Source of the DNA: Bolinopsis microptera
Taxonomy: Eukaryota > Ctenophora > Tentaculata > Lobata > Bolinopsidae
Reading direction: 5' to 3'
Assembly (NCBI RefSeq): GCF_026151205.1
Contig: NC_087083.1
Location: 7,668,460-7,728,459 of the forward strand
Length of the DNA stretch: 60,000 bases
Part shown: positions 1-12,685 of the stretch, piece after piece
Layout of the letters: the number at the start of each line of letters is the position of its first letter
Position numbering within the stretch: the stretch's first letter is position 1
Program-made: the position numbers and the translations under genes
Notes under the pieces: generated by a model
Told to the model about the DNA's origin: nothing
Databases searched by the model: none
Seen by the model: only the letters and a program-made list of their open reading frames with translations

Positions 1-614
1 AGTGCTGGCAAGTGAAACCGTTGATTTGATAGTTCTATTCAGATTTTTTTTTAATGAGTATGTTATGTTATTTAAATTTTATGAACGTGTCATTATAATA
101 CACGTGTTGATATTTCACTTTTAAACGAGTACATGTTATTTAAATCTTACTTTTAGACAAATGTGCGTTATATTATTATTCATATTTGACTGTTAGACAA
201 ATATATTATGGGTTATTAAGTTATTATGATCTTACTTTTAGACGAGTATGGGTTATCAATATCTTAAAACGAGTATGGTAGCTTAATTAAACTTAAATCA
301 TCGATTATTCTTATTAATTCAACTTGTCATATTTAAGGCAAATCATGGGGGGTGATTCGGAATCAGCGTCCAAAAATACATCGATCTAGACCACTTTCAT
401 GCCCAAAGGGCCTTTTCACAAGAATTTTCTTAAAATTTGGGCGAGCGATTTAGTAGGAGCGCATATTTAACTTTAAGAGATTATATAGGTAGTATATATT
501 CGTCCAAGAAAAACAGAACTCCTCCAAAATCATGAAAACGATTTAAGCCGTTCATAATCATTATAATCACAGTGCTGGCAAGCACGACCGTTGCATTTAT
601 TGTGGGTATACTAT

Positions 615-695
615 GTTCCCCATTTACTATTATACCCCCTTTACTATTATACCCCCTTTACTATTATACCCCTTTTACTATTATACCCCCTTTGG
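615..695. repeat. 16 bp minisatellite, about 5 copies
   Basis: The unit CCCTTTACTATTATAC is repeated with small variations. The same motif flanks the MITE at 31250-31591, which shows that both places derive from one element family. Short overlapping reading frames across it are artefacts of the repeat. Confidence 0.85.
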
Positions 696-717
696 TACAC
701 GTTACAAGCCTCTTTCG

Positions 718-775
718 TGCACGCGAAGCGTGCACTCCGGCCGGAGGCGGAGGCCGAAGGCCGCCGCCTCCGGCA
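718..775. other. two adjacent GC-rich hairpins with GAA loops
   Basis: Positions 718-734 form GCACGC-GAA-GCGTGC with extra flanking pairs. Positions 741-773 form a 10 bp stem, CCGGAGGCGG with CCGCCTCCGG, and a nested GGCC-GAA-GGCC tip. The first tip contains GCGAAGC, a sequence known to form an exceptionally stable DNA mini-hairpin. They sit inside the CAGTG-ended unit and contrast sharply with the surrounding AT-rich DNA. Confidence 0.75.
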
Positions 776-999
776 GGAGTTTTCCAGGCATTAAGACTCA
801 TCGGAAGTCGTTCAGCAGATTTATTTTTAGTTCAAAACATTCTAATTTGATGTCAAAGAGGACAGGAATAAGAATAGTTATGTTCAGATTTTTAAGAAAT
901 TTGCATAAAATACTCGCCAGCACTGTTATACGAAATTCGGTAAAAAACCCAAAATCGCCATATTCAGGTGCCCTAAAAACCTTTTTAAAATTGAGTTAG

Positions 1000-2170
1000 A
1001 GATCTGAAATTTTTCAGGGCGTCTAGACGTTGACCAAATTGACTGCAAAAAAAGTTTCAGGTTTCAGGAGCATCGGGAAATGGGTTTTCTAGAACCCCTG
1101 TTTTACGACAGATTGTCGGGACATATACATACAGATATACAGATATATATATTCAGGGATAGACGCTTTGCCAGTCAATTGTAGCCTGTATTTAAGTGTC
1201 CATAGATTCAAAAGTATAAAAGATACAGCCATTTCCGACCACAGGTCTTGCAAATAATTGTTTACACTTTAGTTTACATTGTATAAAAAATTTATTTGAC
1301 GTCATAAACACCCCTTGATGACGTCATCAAGTTAACCGTTTTTAAAACTTGATTTTTGACAAAGTAATAACTTTTAAAATTAATTTTAACCCATTAAGGA
1401 GTAATTTTATTCAAAATCTGAGGAAATTTTCACCTTAGATAATTGTTCAAGCATTCTGAAAATCTACCGGAAAGTTTTTCTAGCTTGCTCCTTCATAAAG
1501 ATATTTGTCATTAAAGTTTGTGCTTTTTTGAAGAATTATTTTATAAAAACGTCAATTTTGCGATTTAGTATTCTTTGGTGTTGGGCCATGCCTTGGGTTG
1601 TGGAGCTCAGTTCTGCTTCCTATAGGTATAAATTGTGCATTAGGCTAGTTTTAAAGTTGAAAATCGAAAAGATGCACACGTGGGGACACGCCCAAATTGA
1701 TAGAAAATTGCTAAAATCACTGAAAATTGCTGTTTTCGTCATTTTCTGTCAACTTTAGAGTGCCGTTGTGATTACAGTTCTTCTTGAAATACTTTGAAAC
1801 TTTGCATGCTTATCAAGCTATATATAAAACAATTACATGCAAAAATTTACGGCGATTCAATATTGGATGCGCATGCAACGTCCGCTCAAAGTTTGCACGT
1901 GCGAAAGGTGAGAATTTTGCTCATTCGTGATTTCCAACAAATTCTGCTTTGCCACGACAGTTTAATGTCATTATATATGAATTTAATGTCAACTTGAATG
2001 AGTATTAAGTGGTATATTCAGTCAGTGATGGACCGATATGCTTACCTAAACACAAGGAAATGTTTTTAAAGGAAAAATTTCGAAATCGTTGAAACTTCCT
2101 CCTTATTATAATGAAGATATCAGTTTATATTTCGACTTTATAAAGTACCCTGACATTATAATCAAAAAGA
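1000..2170. other. non-coding stretch, nothing recognised
   Basis: AT-rich sequence with only short open frames (up to about 76 codons) that have no recognisable motifs or splice context. I see no gene, RNA or element boundary here. Confidence 0.5.
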
Positions 2171-2176
2171 GATGAT

Positions 2177-2684
2177 ATTTTACCAAAACCCATAATCATG
2201 GGTAGAGTGGACCGCTGCCAGTGGCTCTCTTTCCCAAACAAAAGGAAATGATATTAATTTGATTGACCGTTCTCAAATGCAAAATGATACCGAGAATGAA
2301 ATCGGTCGCTCGCTTTTCCCATTCATTTACAATTGTAATAGATTAAGAAGAACTACCCAAAGGCAGCTGTACTCGGCAATAAAGATTCAATAAACTTCAG
2401 CTAATGCAATAAGTGATAACTACCACCCTTACCCCGAAATACTAGGTATCGACCCGAACGCAACCCAAAGAGATTTTTACAGCATCTGATTGACATGTGA
2501 TCAATCGAAAATTATTACAATTCGTAAGCCGTGAATGAATGGGAAAAGCGAGCGACCGATTTCATTCTCGGTATCATTTTGCATTTGAGAACGGTCAATC
2601 AAATTAATATCATTTCCTTTTGTTTGGGAAAGAGAGCCACTGGCAGCGGTCCACTCTACCCATGATTATGGGTTTTGGTAAAAT
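2177..2684. mobile_element. 508 bp element with 154 bp terminal inverted repeats
   Basis: Positions 2177-2330 and 2531-2684 are inverted copies, each 154 bp, differing at about one base by eye. They begin ATTTTACCAAAACCC. The 200 bp centre is unique and non-coding. No convincing target duplication is visible. The long inverted repeats fit a fold-back or MITE-type non-autonomous DNA element. Confidence 0.85.
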
Positions 2685-2804
2685 TAGGGTTTATATAATG
2701 AGGTAATTAAATATTTACTACAATTAAACAATTTGGCCGACTACAGTTCTATAAACATATCTCCAGCACGTGCTGCAGAAATGTAGTAGACGGCGTTGAT
2801 TTAC

Positions 2805-2946
2805 TTACTGGGCGGCGCTCAGCCTGTCATTCCGACGAATCTTTACTAATACTAATAATAATATTATACTGGGCGGCGCTCAGCCTGTCATTCCGCCAAA
2901 TCTCTATTTTATATATTGTTATGAATATTATAGCCTGGGGTCCCCA
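2805..2946. mobile_element. short GC-rich mini-element, copy 1, with internal duplication
   Basis: Reverse orientation relative to the copies at 34841 and 52015. It contains two tandem copies of GGGCGGCGCTCAGCCTGTCA and ends with the palindrome CCTGGGGTCCCCAGG followed by TAA. The ends TTACTGGG and CCCAGGTAA are the short inverted ends seen in the other copies. Confidence 0.65.
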
Positions 2947-2965
2947 GGTAATGATTCATTTACGT

Positions 2966-4418
2966 TAGGGTTGCCATTATCGGTACAATTTTTTTAAATC
3001 GCGATAATCGATAACTTTTTCAAAATTATCGCGATAATATCTGATATCGGTTATCGGCGATAAATCTGGCAAGATAATAGAATTAATATTTTTCTGCACT
3101 ATGCATACTTGAATTATTCTCCTATGCTATGTAACCTTGTTACATCATCATTATATAGTTACAATATCATTAATTGAATTTAATTCCCAAAAATCGGTTA
3201 AATTCGAACTTTGAAAAAAAAAAATTTTAAAAATAGCAAACTTTAATAGCATTATCGTTGGCTTTATCATTTTCTATAGAATTGCTTAATGCTTTCCTAT
3301 AGAATCAATTGCAATATTGGCATTGCCCTTTAATCAAGCCCATATTTCATCGACAATATGGCCTATTGTTTCTCTGCAGAGTGAGAGAATTAGAATTACT
3401 TTAATAGAATTATCGTGTGCTTTATTCTTTTCTATAGAATTGCTTCATGCTTTTCTATAGAATCAATTGCAATATATAATATTGGTATTGCCCTTTAACA
3501 AGCCCATATTTCATCGACAAATGTTCTTTAGGCATATTGTTTCTCTGCAGAGCATTAGAATCACGTATCAAGGTTTACTTAGTGATCATTTTTTAGTCTT
3601 GATATGCATCTGCAGCTAGAATACCGGGGTCCGAGTAGAAACTAGAACGTTACCAGCGATCATACAAAGTTAAGGTTCTTTCTCTAATATCTTGACATAT
3701 CATGTACGTAGCCTATCAAGAAGGGTTCGAGAAAGTGGCGAGTCTATCTTTTGACTCTTCCAGCTTGCAATCAATAAACTGAACATTCACTTCTGCTAGC
3801 TTGAGGGAGATTGTTGTCTCTTTAACACAGTCTTAATGATGTCAAACTCATGTCTAACTCAGTCTATCCTGTATTCTGTATTAGATTACCTAACTCCGAG
3901 TCAACCAAAACTTCGTTCACTGCATCAGTTATCCGGTCATATCTCTTCAACATACTACACACCACACAGCAAACTCGAACATGTTTTGCAGTCTCGTTGC
4001 AGTATGAGTTTCTTTCCGTGTATCAAAAAACAGAATAACTGCGTCTGATCATACAACCTCCAAGCTACCTACTTAACTCATAACTAACTAGATGCGATAA
4101 TATAACACGACGTTTCAATTTTCACTGCCGCAAATTCATAAAAACTACAGACTACATAGCACGTCAGCATCTGCATGCCATTGTCCATTACATTGCAAAT
4201 TATGGTACTGGTAGCAGTCGGGTTTAACATGACAAACAAAGAAACAGATAAGAAAAATATGTTAAATTTAGGCTATTTAACATATTTAATAAAAATAATG
4301 TTAATAAAAATTGGTCGATTATCTCGATAATTCTCGAGAATAATCGCGATAATCGATAAAGATCTTTGGCAAATTATCGCCGATAATTATCGGCCGATAA
4401 TATCGGTTGGCAACCCTA
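2966..4418. mobile_element. hAT-like non-autonomous element with 8 bp target duplication
   Basis: The left end is TAGGGTTGCC and the right end GGCAACCCTA, a perfect 10 bp inverted pair. The flanks are ATTTACGT (2958-2965) and ATCTACGT (4419-4426), an 8 bp duplication with one change. An 8 bp duplication and this type of terminus are typical of hAT elements. Both subterminal regions are packed with palindromic TATCG/CGATA motifs, which may be transposase sites. There is no transposase. Positions 3240-3390 and 3400-3560 are a diverged internal tandem duplication of about 165 bp. Confidence 0.8.
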
Positions 4419-4429
4419 ATCTACGTGCT

Positions 4430-5435
4430 TCTTTCTATTTTTAAAAAACTTATTATTTCAATAAGTCTACTTAAGCGGTCACGACCGGGTCCAACTCCAA
4501 AAAGTTTGATACGATCATCAGCTACACTCACAAAAATGTTTAAGGCGATATCTGCTGACCCGGGTGATTGGTGAAATATACAACATTAGAATTAGGCAAA
4601 AATTTCAATTTTTCTTTTTTCAACCTTGTTTGGTCTGTAACTTCGTCATTTATTGTTTAATTATATAATCCTTTGACCTTTCAAGGGCTTCTTGTACGGA
4701 TTGTAAGACTAAGTAATGTTTAGTAAAAACATCAGCTAAAAAACGTTTGAAATGATTAAAATATCGGCATTACAGTGACAGACTTCTCAAAATTTCCAAA
4801 ACTTTCGTAAAAGAAAATATTTATTTTTTCGAAAGTGAGTGCTCTCAAAAATAATTTGTTATGTATCAAATCTTGTTATTTTTATGTATACTTTCTCAAT
4901 ATGAAGTTAACTACAGAGCCCCGGCATAAAACGTTTTTGTATATGTCCCCTTAAGAACTTATAGAAAATAATATTTATTAAATAAATATAATTTTATTCT
5001 CATGTTGAAGAGCTGGGTCCGGTTCTAATTTTGTCCCTGGCCCGGCGCCTGTCGGTAACAGCATATTTCAGTGACAAGTTTATGGGCCCTAGGCGAGCCT
5101 TGATATTTATTAATTAAGTCTATTGTTATTTTAATATCGACGAGCGGGTTTAATTGCTTTTCCTGGCCCCGTAACCTGTCGGAGACAGGGATAAATGTTT
5201 ATGGGCCCGAGATTTTTATTAACTTATTACATTATTTAGGGTTTAAGTTTATTCGAAATAACTGTATAACATTAAGTATGTGTCTCATCGGATGAAGATA
5301 AAAAAGGCAGTCTCTCAGATAGAACTCCAGGTTAAAGAACCAGTTTTTACTACCGAGAAGTAATACGTTAATCATCCATCATAGTATCCTGATGTCTTAT
5401 CTGTGGAACACTGTTGTGACACTACCCAGTTGTAG
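4430..5435. other. non-coding stretch, nothing recognised
   Basis: AT-rich sequence without convincing frames. A short GC-rich motif, CCTGTCGG followed at a distance by TTTATGGGCCC, occurs twice (about 5045 and 5172), suggesting an old small duplication. Confidence 0.45.
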
Positions 5436-5442
5436 CACATAA

Positions 5443-5509
5443 AGGTCACACAAAGGTCACACAAAGGTCACACAGAGGTCACACATTGACAAAGGTCACA
5501 CAAAGGTCA
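5443..5509. repeat. 11 bp tandem repeat carrying six AGGTCA half-sites
   Basis: The unit AAAGGTCACAC repeats about six times. Most neighbouring AGGTCA motifs are separated by 5 bp, which is the DR5 arrangement bound by some nuclear receptors. Whether any protein uses it is unknown. Confidence 0.8.
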
Positions 5510-6428
5510 CTGTTAGATATAAATGATGGAAAACCAATAAGTTGTTCGACTTTATCGCAGACGATTTAAACGAAATATATGCTAATAAGCTTGTTAAATG
5601 AATAATAATGATTCAATACAGGTATAAAGTAGTTCATCATTATAACAATGTTTAATTCGGTAGTTAGACTAGCTCATAAAATCTAAATTTAACATAACAC
5701 AATATATCTAGTTGGCGATTATTTTTACAGCTGATATTATAATATTAAAGAAAAATAGTTTTTTTTAAGTAGATTACGTAAAGATTAAGAAAAGAAGGTG
5801 TTTATGGTTCTTATATTCAAACTGATATTATAATCGCCAATAAGGTAATTTATGTACAAATATCACCTAAACCTAAAATGATGAAAAGTTACTAAATATG
5901 TTTTCTAAGTATTCTTCTTCGAAGACGAAAAACAAATGAAATTATATTTTATAAGGGGCTGCAGTGAGTGCAAGTCGGTCACTTCAAAATAAGACATTGG
6001 AGTCCAGTGCATATCTCGGTAACTAATAAACATTTTTCAGACAACAAAGCATTGATCTACACAACATTAGGATCTACCAAAGCGATTACAAAATTACAAT
6101 AATGCCGTTCAAACAATGACATTCTGTTTCAGTCGATCATCACCAACTGTTATGGTAAAAAAGGATCCGTGATGCTTTTCTGATCTTGAGATGAAATCTT
6201 ATTTTTAACTGGACAAATGTGGAACATGCCGATATTACCGATTCATGTAAGACTTTGTTATCACTAATTTTGTAATTATGGGTATGAATTCACATAACAT
6301 TTGCACTGCGACAAAAGCTACTAGCCAGAACATAAAGCTGCACCTAAACATGATTACATTGACCTGCCGCGTCTTTAACGGACTTACCGCATAATTTCTA
6401 GTGCAACTAATGGAATTAAAAACGGTTA

Positions 6429-6510
6429 GCAACAAATCACCGTTAATCGCAACAAATCACCGTTAATCACAACAAATCACCGTTAATCGCCATAAATCAC
6501 CGTTAACCAC
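6429..6510. repeat. 20 bp tandem repeat, about 4 copies
   Basis: The unit contains ACAAATCACCGTTAATC, repeated with small changes. It lies in AT-rich non-coding DNA between 5.5 and 7.5 kb, where I see no other gene. Confidence 0.8.
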
Positions 6511-6649
6511 TTCAATTTCAACGTGTCGGACTACCGGATGTGACTAGAGCTTAGTGGTACAATAATGCAGGTGTTTGTCAATGCTTTGCCTGTTATTATA
6601 ATCCAACTTTTGGCAGGATACGACGATAGACGCCATTGGGAGGGTCCGT

Positions 6650-6679
6650 CACGTGGTTCGTCACGTGGTCCGTCACGTG
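6650..6679. promoter_or_regulatory. three CACGTG E-boxes at 12 bp spacing
   Basis: CACGTG occurs at 6650, 6662 and 6674 in a 12 bp tandem repeat (CCGTCACGTGGT). The palindrome is the canonical bHLH-zip site. The regular spacing shows it arose by tandem duplication, so function is speculative. Confidence 0.5.
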
Positions 6680-7543
6680 ATTTGACGTTTCACAAATACC
6701 AGGTATGATCTTGCATTGTAGATTGTAGCTTTTCAGTTCTTTAAAAGGACTCATAGCAATATTTAGAATGTACTGTACACACAATGCGACTCCAATCGAA
6801 GTCCTACTATTGAAGTCCTACTGAGTTTTATGCCTTTTAAATCATCACTGGAAGTCTTAAGTAAGTTGCAATAAATAGGTTGCACTGAATAAAATCCACA
6901 ATGCCATGGTTAAAATCATGATACTTTTTAAAACTGTAAATATTAATCTTGCTTTGGTACTATCCTAGGATTTTAAGGTTCTAAAGCTAACGTTTCATTT
7001 CAACCAAACAAATAACCAAATAAACAATTTCACTTTTCGATGTCCATTCAGCGACTTTAAATAAACTTGAAATCGTTCAAAGTATCATCAAGTTCTTTAT
7101 TTTTTAATCATAAGTGTTATTTACAAGTTTTAAATAACCAACGAGTGTTTTTTGATCTTTTTGGTCTGAATTCTGATTGGAATCAAAGAATTTCTTTAAG
7201 TCTTTTTCTTCTTCTTGAATTGGTGTCCTAGTATAGGCTTAGCTTTTAAACAACGGTAACAATGTGTAGTGCATATCTGAAATTGTATGGTGGTGTAAAT
7301 TTCAGCTTAACATAAACAATTGGTTCATACAAATATACAGCTAACTTTACAATATGTTATTTATGCCTTATTGCTTATAGGGCATTATTTTCGATATCAT
7401 ACGTCCCCATTAAAAAAACAGAAGTTTCCACAGAATGAAAAAATCACTTAAATAATCACTAAATAATCACTAGATAATAACTAGATAATAACTAAACTAA
7501 CCACGATCATTCCAGGGAAGATAACTTCAGAGAGACCATCTCG

Positions 7544-10500
7544 TCAACTAAAACCAAACAGACTATTGATGATATCGTCATCATTGACATTAACATTCTG
7601 TCTTACGCAGCCACATTCTTGGATTATAGCTACATTATAAAATACCACTCTGCCGTCATAGCAAATCATTCGGAATGTTTCCACTCCCCATCTTATTGGT
7701 ACGTTCTCACTGATTGGGTGAGGAGAAATTAGAAACAAATTGAAGAAAGAAACTCAACGTTTAGCAAGCATGGTTGTACATATATTTATAGTTTACAGAT
7801 ATTTACATGCTGATATCTGGATATTATCCGGTTGGAAGAGACAAGGACAAGTGAAACAAGGAAGTTAGGAGTAAGGGCAAATTTTCGGCGTCAACGCCAT
7901 CTTCAGGCTAAAATTGTTATAAATGTTAGTATATAATAAATGCTTCTATACTAGTTAAAATGCTAAATTAAAATTACACACACTGAATACAGGTTACATC
8001 AAATGGTATTGTACATTACATTGAAAATAGTGATGTACACACGTTTTACACTCTGTCCAAGTTTTGTACTTGGACAGAGTGTAAAACGTGTGTACATCAC
8101 TATTTTCAATGTAATGTACAATACCATTTGATGTAACCTGTATTCAGTGTGTGTAATTTTAATTTAGCATTTTAACTAGTATAGAAGCATTTATTATATA
8201 CTAACATTTATAACAATTTTAGCCTGAAGATGGCGTTGACGCCGAAAATTTGCCCTTACTCCTAACTTCCTTGTTTCACTTGTCCTTGTCTCTTCCAACC
8301 GGATAATATCCAGATATCAGTATTTCAATCATGAGACTAATAAACAGCGAACTACTCCGTTATTTGATATTTACATGGTTCAATTTTGCTTATACAATTG
8401 TTATTTAAAATCTTTATTTTTATTGAAAAAATTCCGAGAGACTCTAACTTGTAACCTCAACCTCACTAACCTGTTGTGGTCTTCACAGAGCCCGACACAC
8501 CACTTGTTTCTCACAACCTCCGTACTTTGACATCCATCATGCACGAAATAAGTTTCTATAGGCTTTTCCAGCTCGTATATGTTACTCAGGGATCTTATCG
8601 GCTCCTCGCACGGACAAACCTGAAATAATTATCATTAGCATATTATTTTGTAGGTAATATCCGGATGGGAACATTATTTATTAGTCGCATTGCTGAAATG
8701 ATTCCATGGGGTAAAAATTGTATTGTTCCCGTTTGTTGCGACAAGGAAAAGGCTCTGATCAGGATAAGGAAATTTAGCTTTAAGCTTGCATTTACAAACA
8801 TGAATAACGCTCATTCGCTCAATGTTCAATAGTTTAAAAGTGCAAGTATATTAGTATATGGTTTCTTTCCCAAAATAATGTATGATTCAAACGTGATATC
8901 ATCGTGCCATTATGCCTTTATGTTTTATATTTCTTTATATCATCGATGCGTTTACTAAAAATAATGGTAACGAATTGTTATATACATAACATTCATCCCA
9001 GGTGACCTCGCGGGGAAGTTAGCGGAGTGAAAACTATCGTCAATGGTACTTCCTTTCTCAGAGAGAGAGAGAGAGAGAGAGAGACGTAATGTGAACTGTA
9101 AAGACAATGTGAAGAATTAAGGTCATCGCTTACCATCTTTTATTATGTGAATATCATGATTTAACTTTAGAAAAACTGTTGTTTAAGGTGTAGGACACAG
9201 GTACTAAATTAATATCTTCTCACGCATTTCCTCCAACATTAAATTTTTTTTTTAAAGAGAGGCTGGGCCAAGATAGCCCACGAGAGGATAGCATTGAGAT
9301 GCTCTGCCTACCTCTGGGGTGTGGCAACCCTGGGGAAGGTTGCCGGTGAAATCGGAGTGAATGGTGGAGGATGGTGTAAAAAGTGACATGAGTCAAAATG
9401 ATACGCTTAAGTGCCAGCTGGGTTTGGAAAAGTAAAACGAGACGAGATAGACAGCATATGAGATAATAAGTCACCCCGGTCTGATCCAGCTCTTCCGGCA
9501 CAATTAAGCGTTTGGTGCGGTTTGCGAAATTGACAATCGTGGTGATGTGTTGGTTGTCGAATATGTCATTGACAGAGAGGTAGTAGTACTGGAAATATTG
9601 ACCTCTAATTTGGGCAATAGCCGGACACTGTCCAAGGAAGTGTGAGACAGTTTCCTGATTTCCTCTCCGTCGCCGCATATAGGACAAGCACTGGTGTTTG
9701 ATTTGCAAATGGTGTGAAGGTGTTTGTTTAAGCTGCAGTGACCCGTGATGAGGTGAACTGCAGTTCTGTAATCTTGTTTGTTGTTGCTGAGTGTAGTGTT
9801 GAGGTTTTTTATGATCATTAAATATTGTCGTGTATTGTATTCATGTAGTACAATCAAATATTGGCCAGTCGCTACCCTGTGATCCTTGTGTTCTTGCATT
9901 CCTTGTATTCATTGGCTTTATTTAAAGACTTTTATCTATTTGACTTTTTACAGTAGATTATTTACTTATTCTCAAAAAAGGGCAGTTTCTAGTGATTATG
10001 TTTCAACAGGAAATGATACATCGTTTAACTCGTATCCCTTGTTTCTTTTGGTTATTATGAACGTAGTCTTAAATTTAAACCTCCTATAATTACTTGATTA
10101 GTGGCAAGGTAAAGTAGGGTGACAGTGCGAGTTTCTGACAGTCACCTGGCAAACATTATAATGTAACAAACTTATGTTTCCGGATACTTACATAATTTAA
10201 TTGTACTATAATACATGGGCGCAGCTGTAGACCACAACGCCTATTATTAGGCAAGCATATTATCGAATGCCAGCATTTGCTCTTTCCTCTAAATTTGATT
10301 TTTAATGTAATTATTTTGAGTTACAAACTATTCGGATGTGCAAATATCACAAGATTTGTATTTTCGACCTAGTCTTATTTTCATCCAAAGTACAAACAAT
10401 ACTGTTGTTTTTTGGATTTCTTTTCAGATCTTTGAACCTTTCAAGTACCATAAATTTAACCCTCCTACAACTCCAACAAGTGTCCACTGTGAAACATGTC

Positions 10501-12654
10501 TTTAATCAGTACCGGAGGGACCTCATATCCTGATATAATCTTCATCTTGTTCCTGATCCTCCCTCTTGTGGCATCTTCTGTCCTGAACCCAGCTGTTTTC
10601 TATTATAACTTCAAGTGAGTCTTTGCTGTTCTTTTTTAGTTTGTGTATGAGTAGTAGCGAAGTGCTTCCATTTTTATCAAGCAACAGAACACAACTTTCA
10701 ACTTTCCCTTTCCATAAAGTCACATGTTTTGTCTACAAAACGCCAAGAACTGTTTCATAGTTAATAATTAATAATTATACTTCATAGAAAGGAGTCCACA
10801 GTGCCCAGGTTCCTTTACAAAGTTCTTGCAGTATTTGACTTTCTGACATGTTTGATTTTGCCTGTAATCTTCATCTACAAGGTGCGTTACAAAGAAATGT
10901 TTTACTATTACTTACCAGAAATGTTTGATCTTTAAATTTATTACATTAGTTGTTCTATGATAGTGAATACGTGACTAGTGACTACTGACATTACACTACG
11001 TGGATCTATTTTTCCTGACCACGTACCGTTTCTAACGATAAATCAAAAGTTTCTGAGAAATCGGAAATCCTTAACACGCACCCATAAGATATCGATAAAA
11101 GAGGACCCCAACTGTTACTTCTACGAATACTATGAGATGTACCACTGCAATGCTAACTTTGGGCCGAAGCTTTGGGAGAGAGTGATGGGAGTTGCTATCT
11201 ACACCCTGCTGGTTACCCCGAATTGTATTTTGGCAGTGTTGGCTACCATCAGATACGTTCAAGTTAGTATTTGTTGTCTCTTTTCAAACACAAAGATTTA
11301 TTTTATAGTGCAAGAATTAATATGTTTTAGCAATAAAACCATGTTTTAATATCTTTTGTCATTAAAGTCATCTTACAGGTAATTTCTCAATAACCTATTC
11401 TGAACAAGAAGCTTATTAATTTTTATTTATCAGATAAAGAACCCGTTCGGCCGTCTGAAGATGCGATACAGTGTAATGTTTATAGTCCTTTACCTCATAT
11501 ACGTGATCACGGTGTTTAGCGTCATGTTCTCGGGTAAAACTTCTTTCTAATGTCAAGTTTGATAATAAAAAGTTTGATGGCGTAACGATTTAAATTGATT
11601 TCATTGATTCGAGGTAAGAGGTACGGGTAGTGTGTACAGGGAGCAGGACTCTAGAGCGGGGGACTCTAGTGTACTCGTCGGTTTGCTATTGACGTTTAAA
11701 GACTTATCAAATTGGGCACAATAATTGGGTTCTGCAATCTGCATAGAGGCCTTGGCTTGATCCCAATAATCAAATGTTAAAAGATCCAAGCCTAATGACT
11801 TTATTTTTTGATAAGTTGGCTTACGATCAAATCCTTGGTTATGCATTTTAGGAAGAAAACTATCAAGGACATATCAAATCGGTCGCAGTAATTGGTATTT
11901 GCAAATGTATAATGGCTCAGCACCAAAAATCTTGCTTATCATGAAAATATCTAAACCTAATGACTTTCTCCTCAGATAAGCTGGCTTACTATCTGTCCCT
12001 GTCACAAACAGTTGAGAACATCTTCATACTGACCAGAGACTTTAATCAGACTCAAGGTTAGTTGAAAAACAATCCAACTATACTGCCATAAGCCATTCAA
12101 CTAGTATGCTTTATTATAAATCAGATTAAGAAACTCTCGCATATGGTCGGAATCCGAGTCGGAATCTTAATAACAAAATTCATAATTGATTTTTTAGACA
12201 TGATTGACAATGTTTTTGCGGTCTTGAACAGACATACCCCGAAGGTACTATGTCGTATATGGTATCCGGGAGCTATTCCTGTCCCCAATGTCGACTGAAT
12301 GCAGCCTATTTGTAGACGCTCCTATATTTAGTGATCCTATATTTATAGTTCCATGTATTGAAGGTTCCTGAACGATTAGAGGTGATATGTAAATATGATA
12401 TCCGATAACCAATACCCAGGAAACACTGTTTAGTGAACCCTATTTTATTGGGGGTTGAGCACGCGAGTAAGTAGAAATTCGCAAACATTATCAAATTTAT
12501 AATTAAGAAAAAAACACAACGTTTAATATTGAAATTGCCTTCACGATGCACTTACATTCAGAACTTCTGTCAGAAGTTAAAAGTTCCTGTTTGCAGATCC
12601 TCTAACCCCTTTGTCTCAAGGTTTATGTTAAGATAAGTTTATGTTTCTGTTTTT

Positions 12655-12685
<31 letters not shown>

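Larger units (their letters stand above)
570..925. mobile_element. CAGTG-ended repeat unit (hAT-like ends), non-coding
   Basis: The unit starts CAGTGCTGGCAAGCACGACC and ends with the inverted CTCGCCAGCACTG, so it has roughly 12 bp terminal inverted repeats. Inside are a 16 bp minisatellite and two GC-rich hairpins, with no transposase. The same 5' end recurs at 31186 and, in part, at the first base of the window. The flanking octamers do not match, so a target duplication is not shown. Ends beginning CAG with a short inverted repeat fit the hAT superfamily, but this assignment is inference. Confidence 0.5.

Noticed and set aside
572-999. Three overlapping frames of 67 to 128 codons
   Set aside because: They lie in a minisatellite and hairpins of a repeat element and share no recognisable protein features.
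8218-8252. Hammerhead-ribozyme-like core (CTGAAGA ... GAAA) in the palindrome arms
   Set aside because: The stem II base next to the core is unpaired and I could not find stem III or a cleavage triplet, so the resemblance is not enough.
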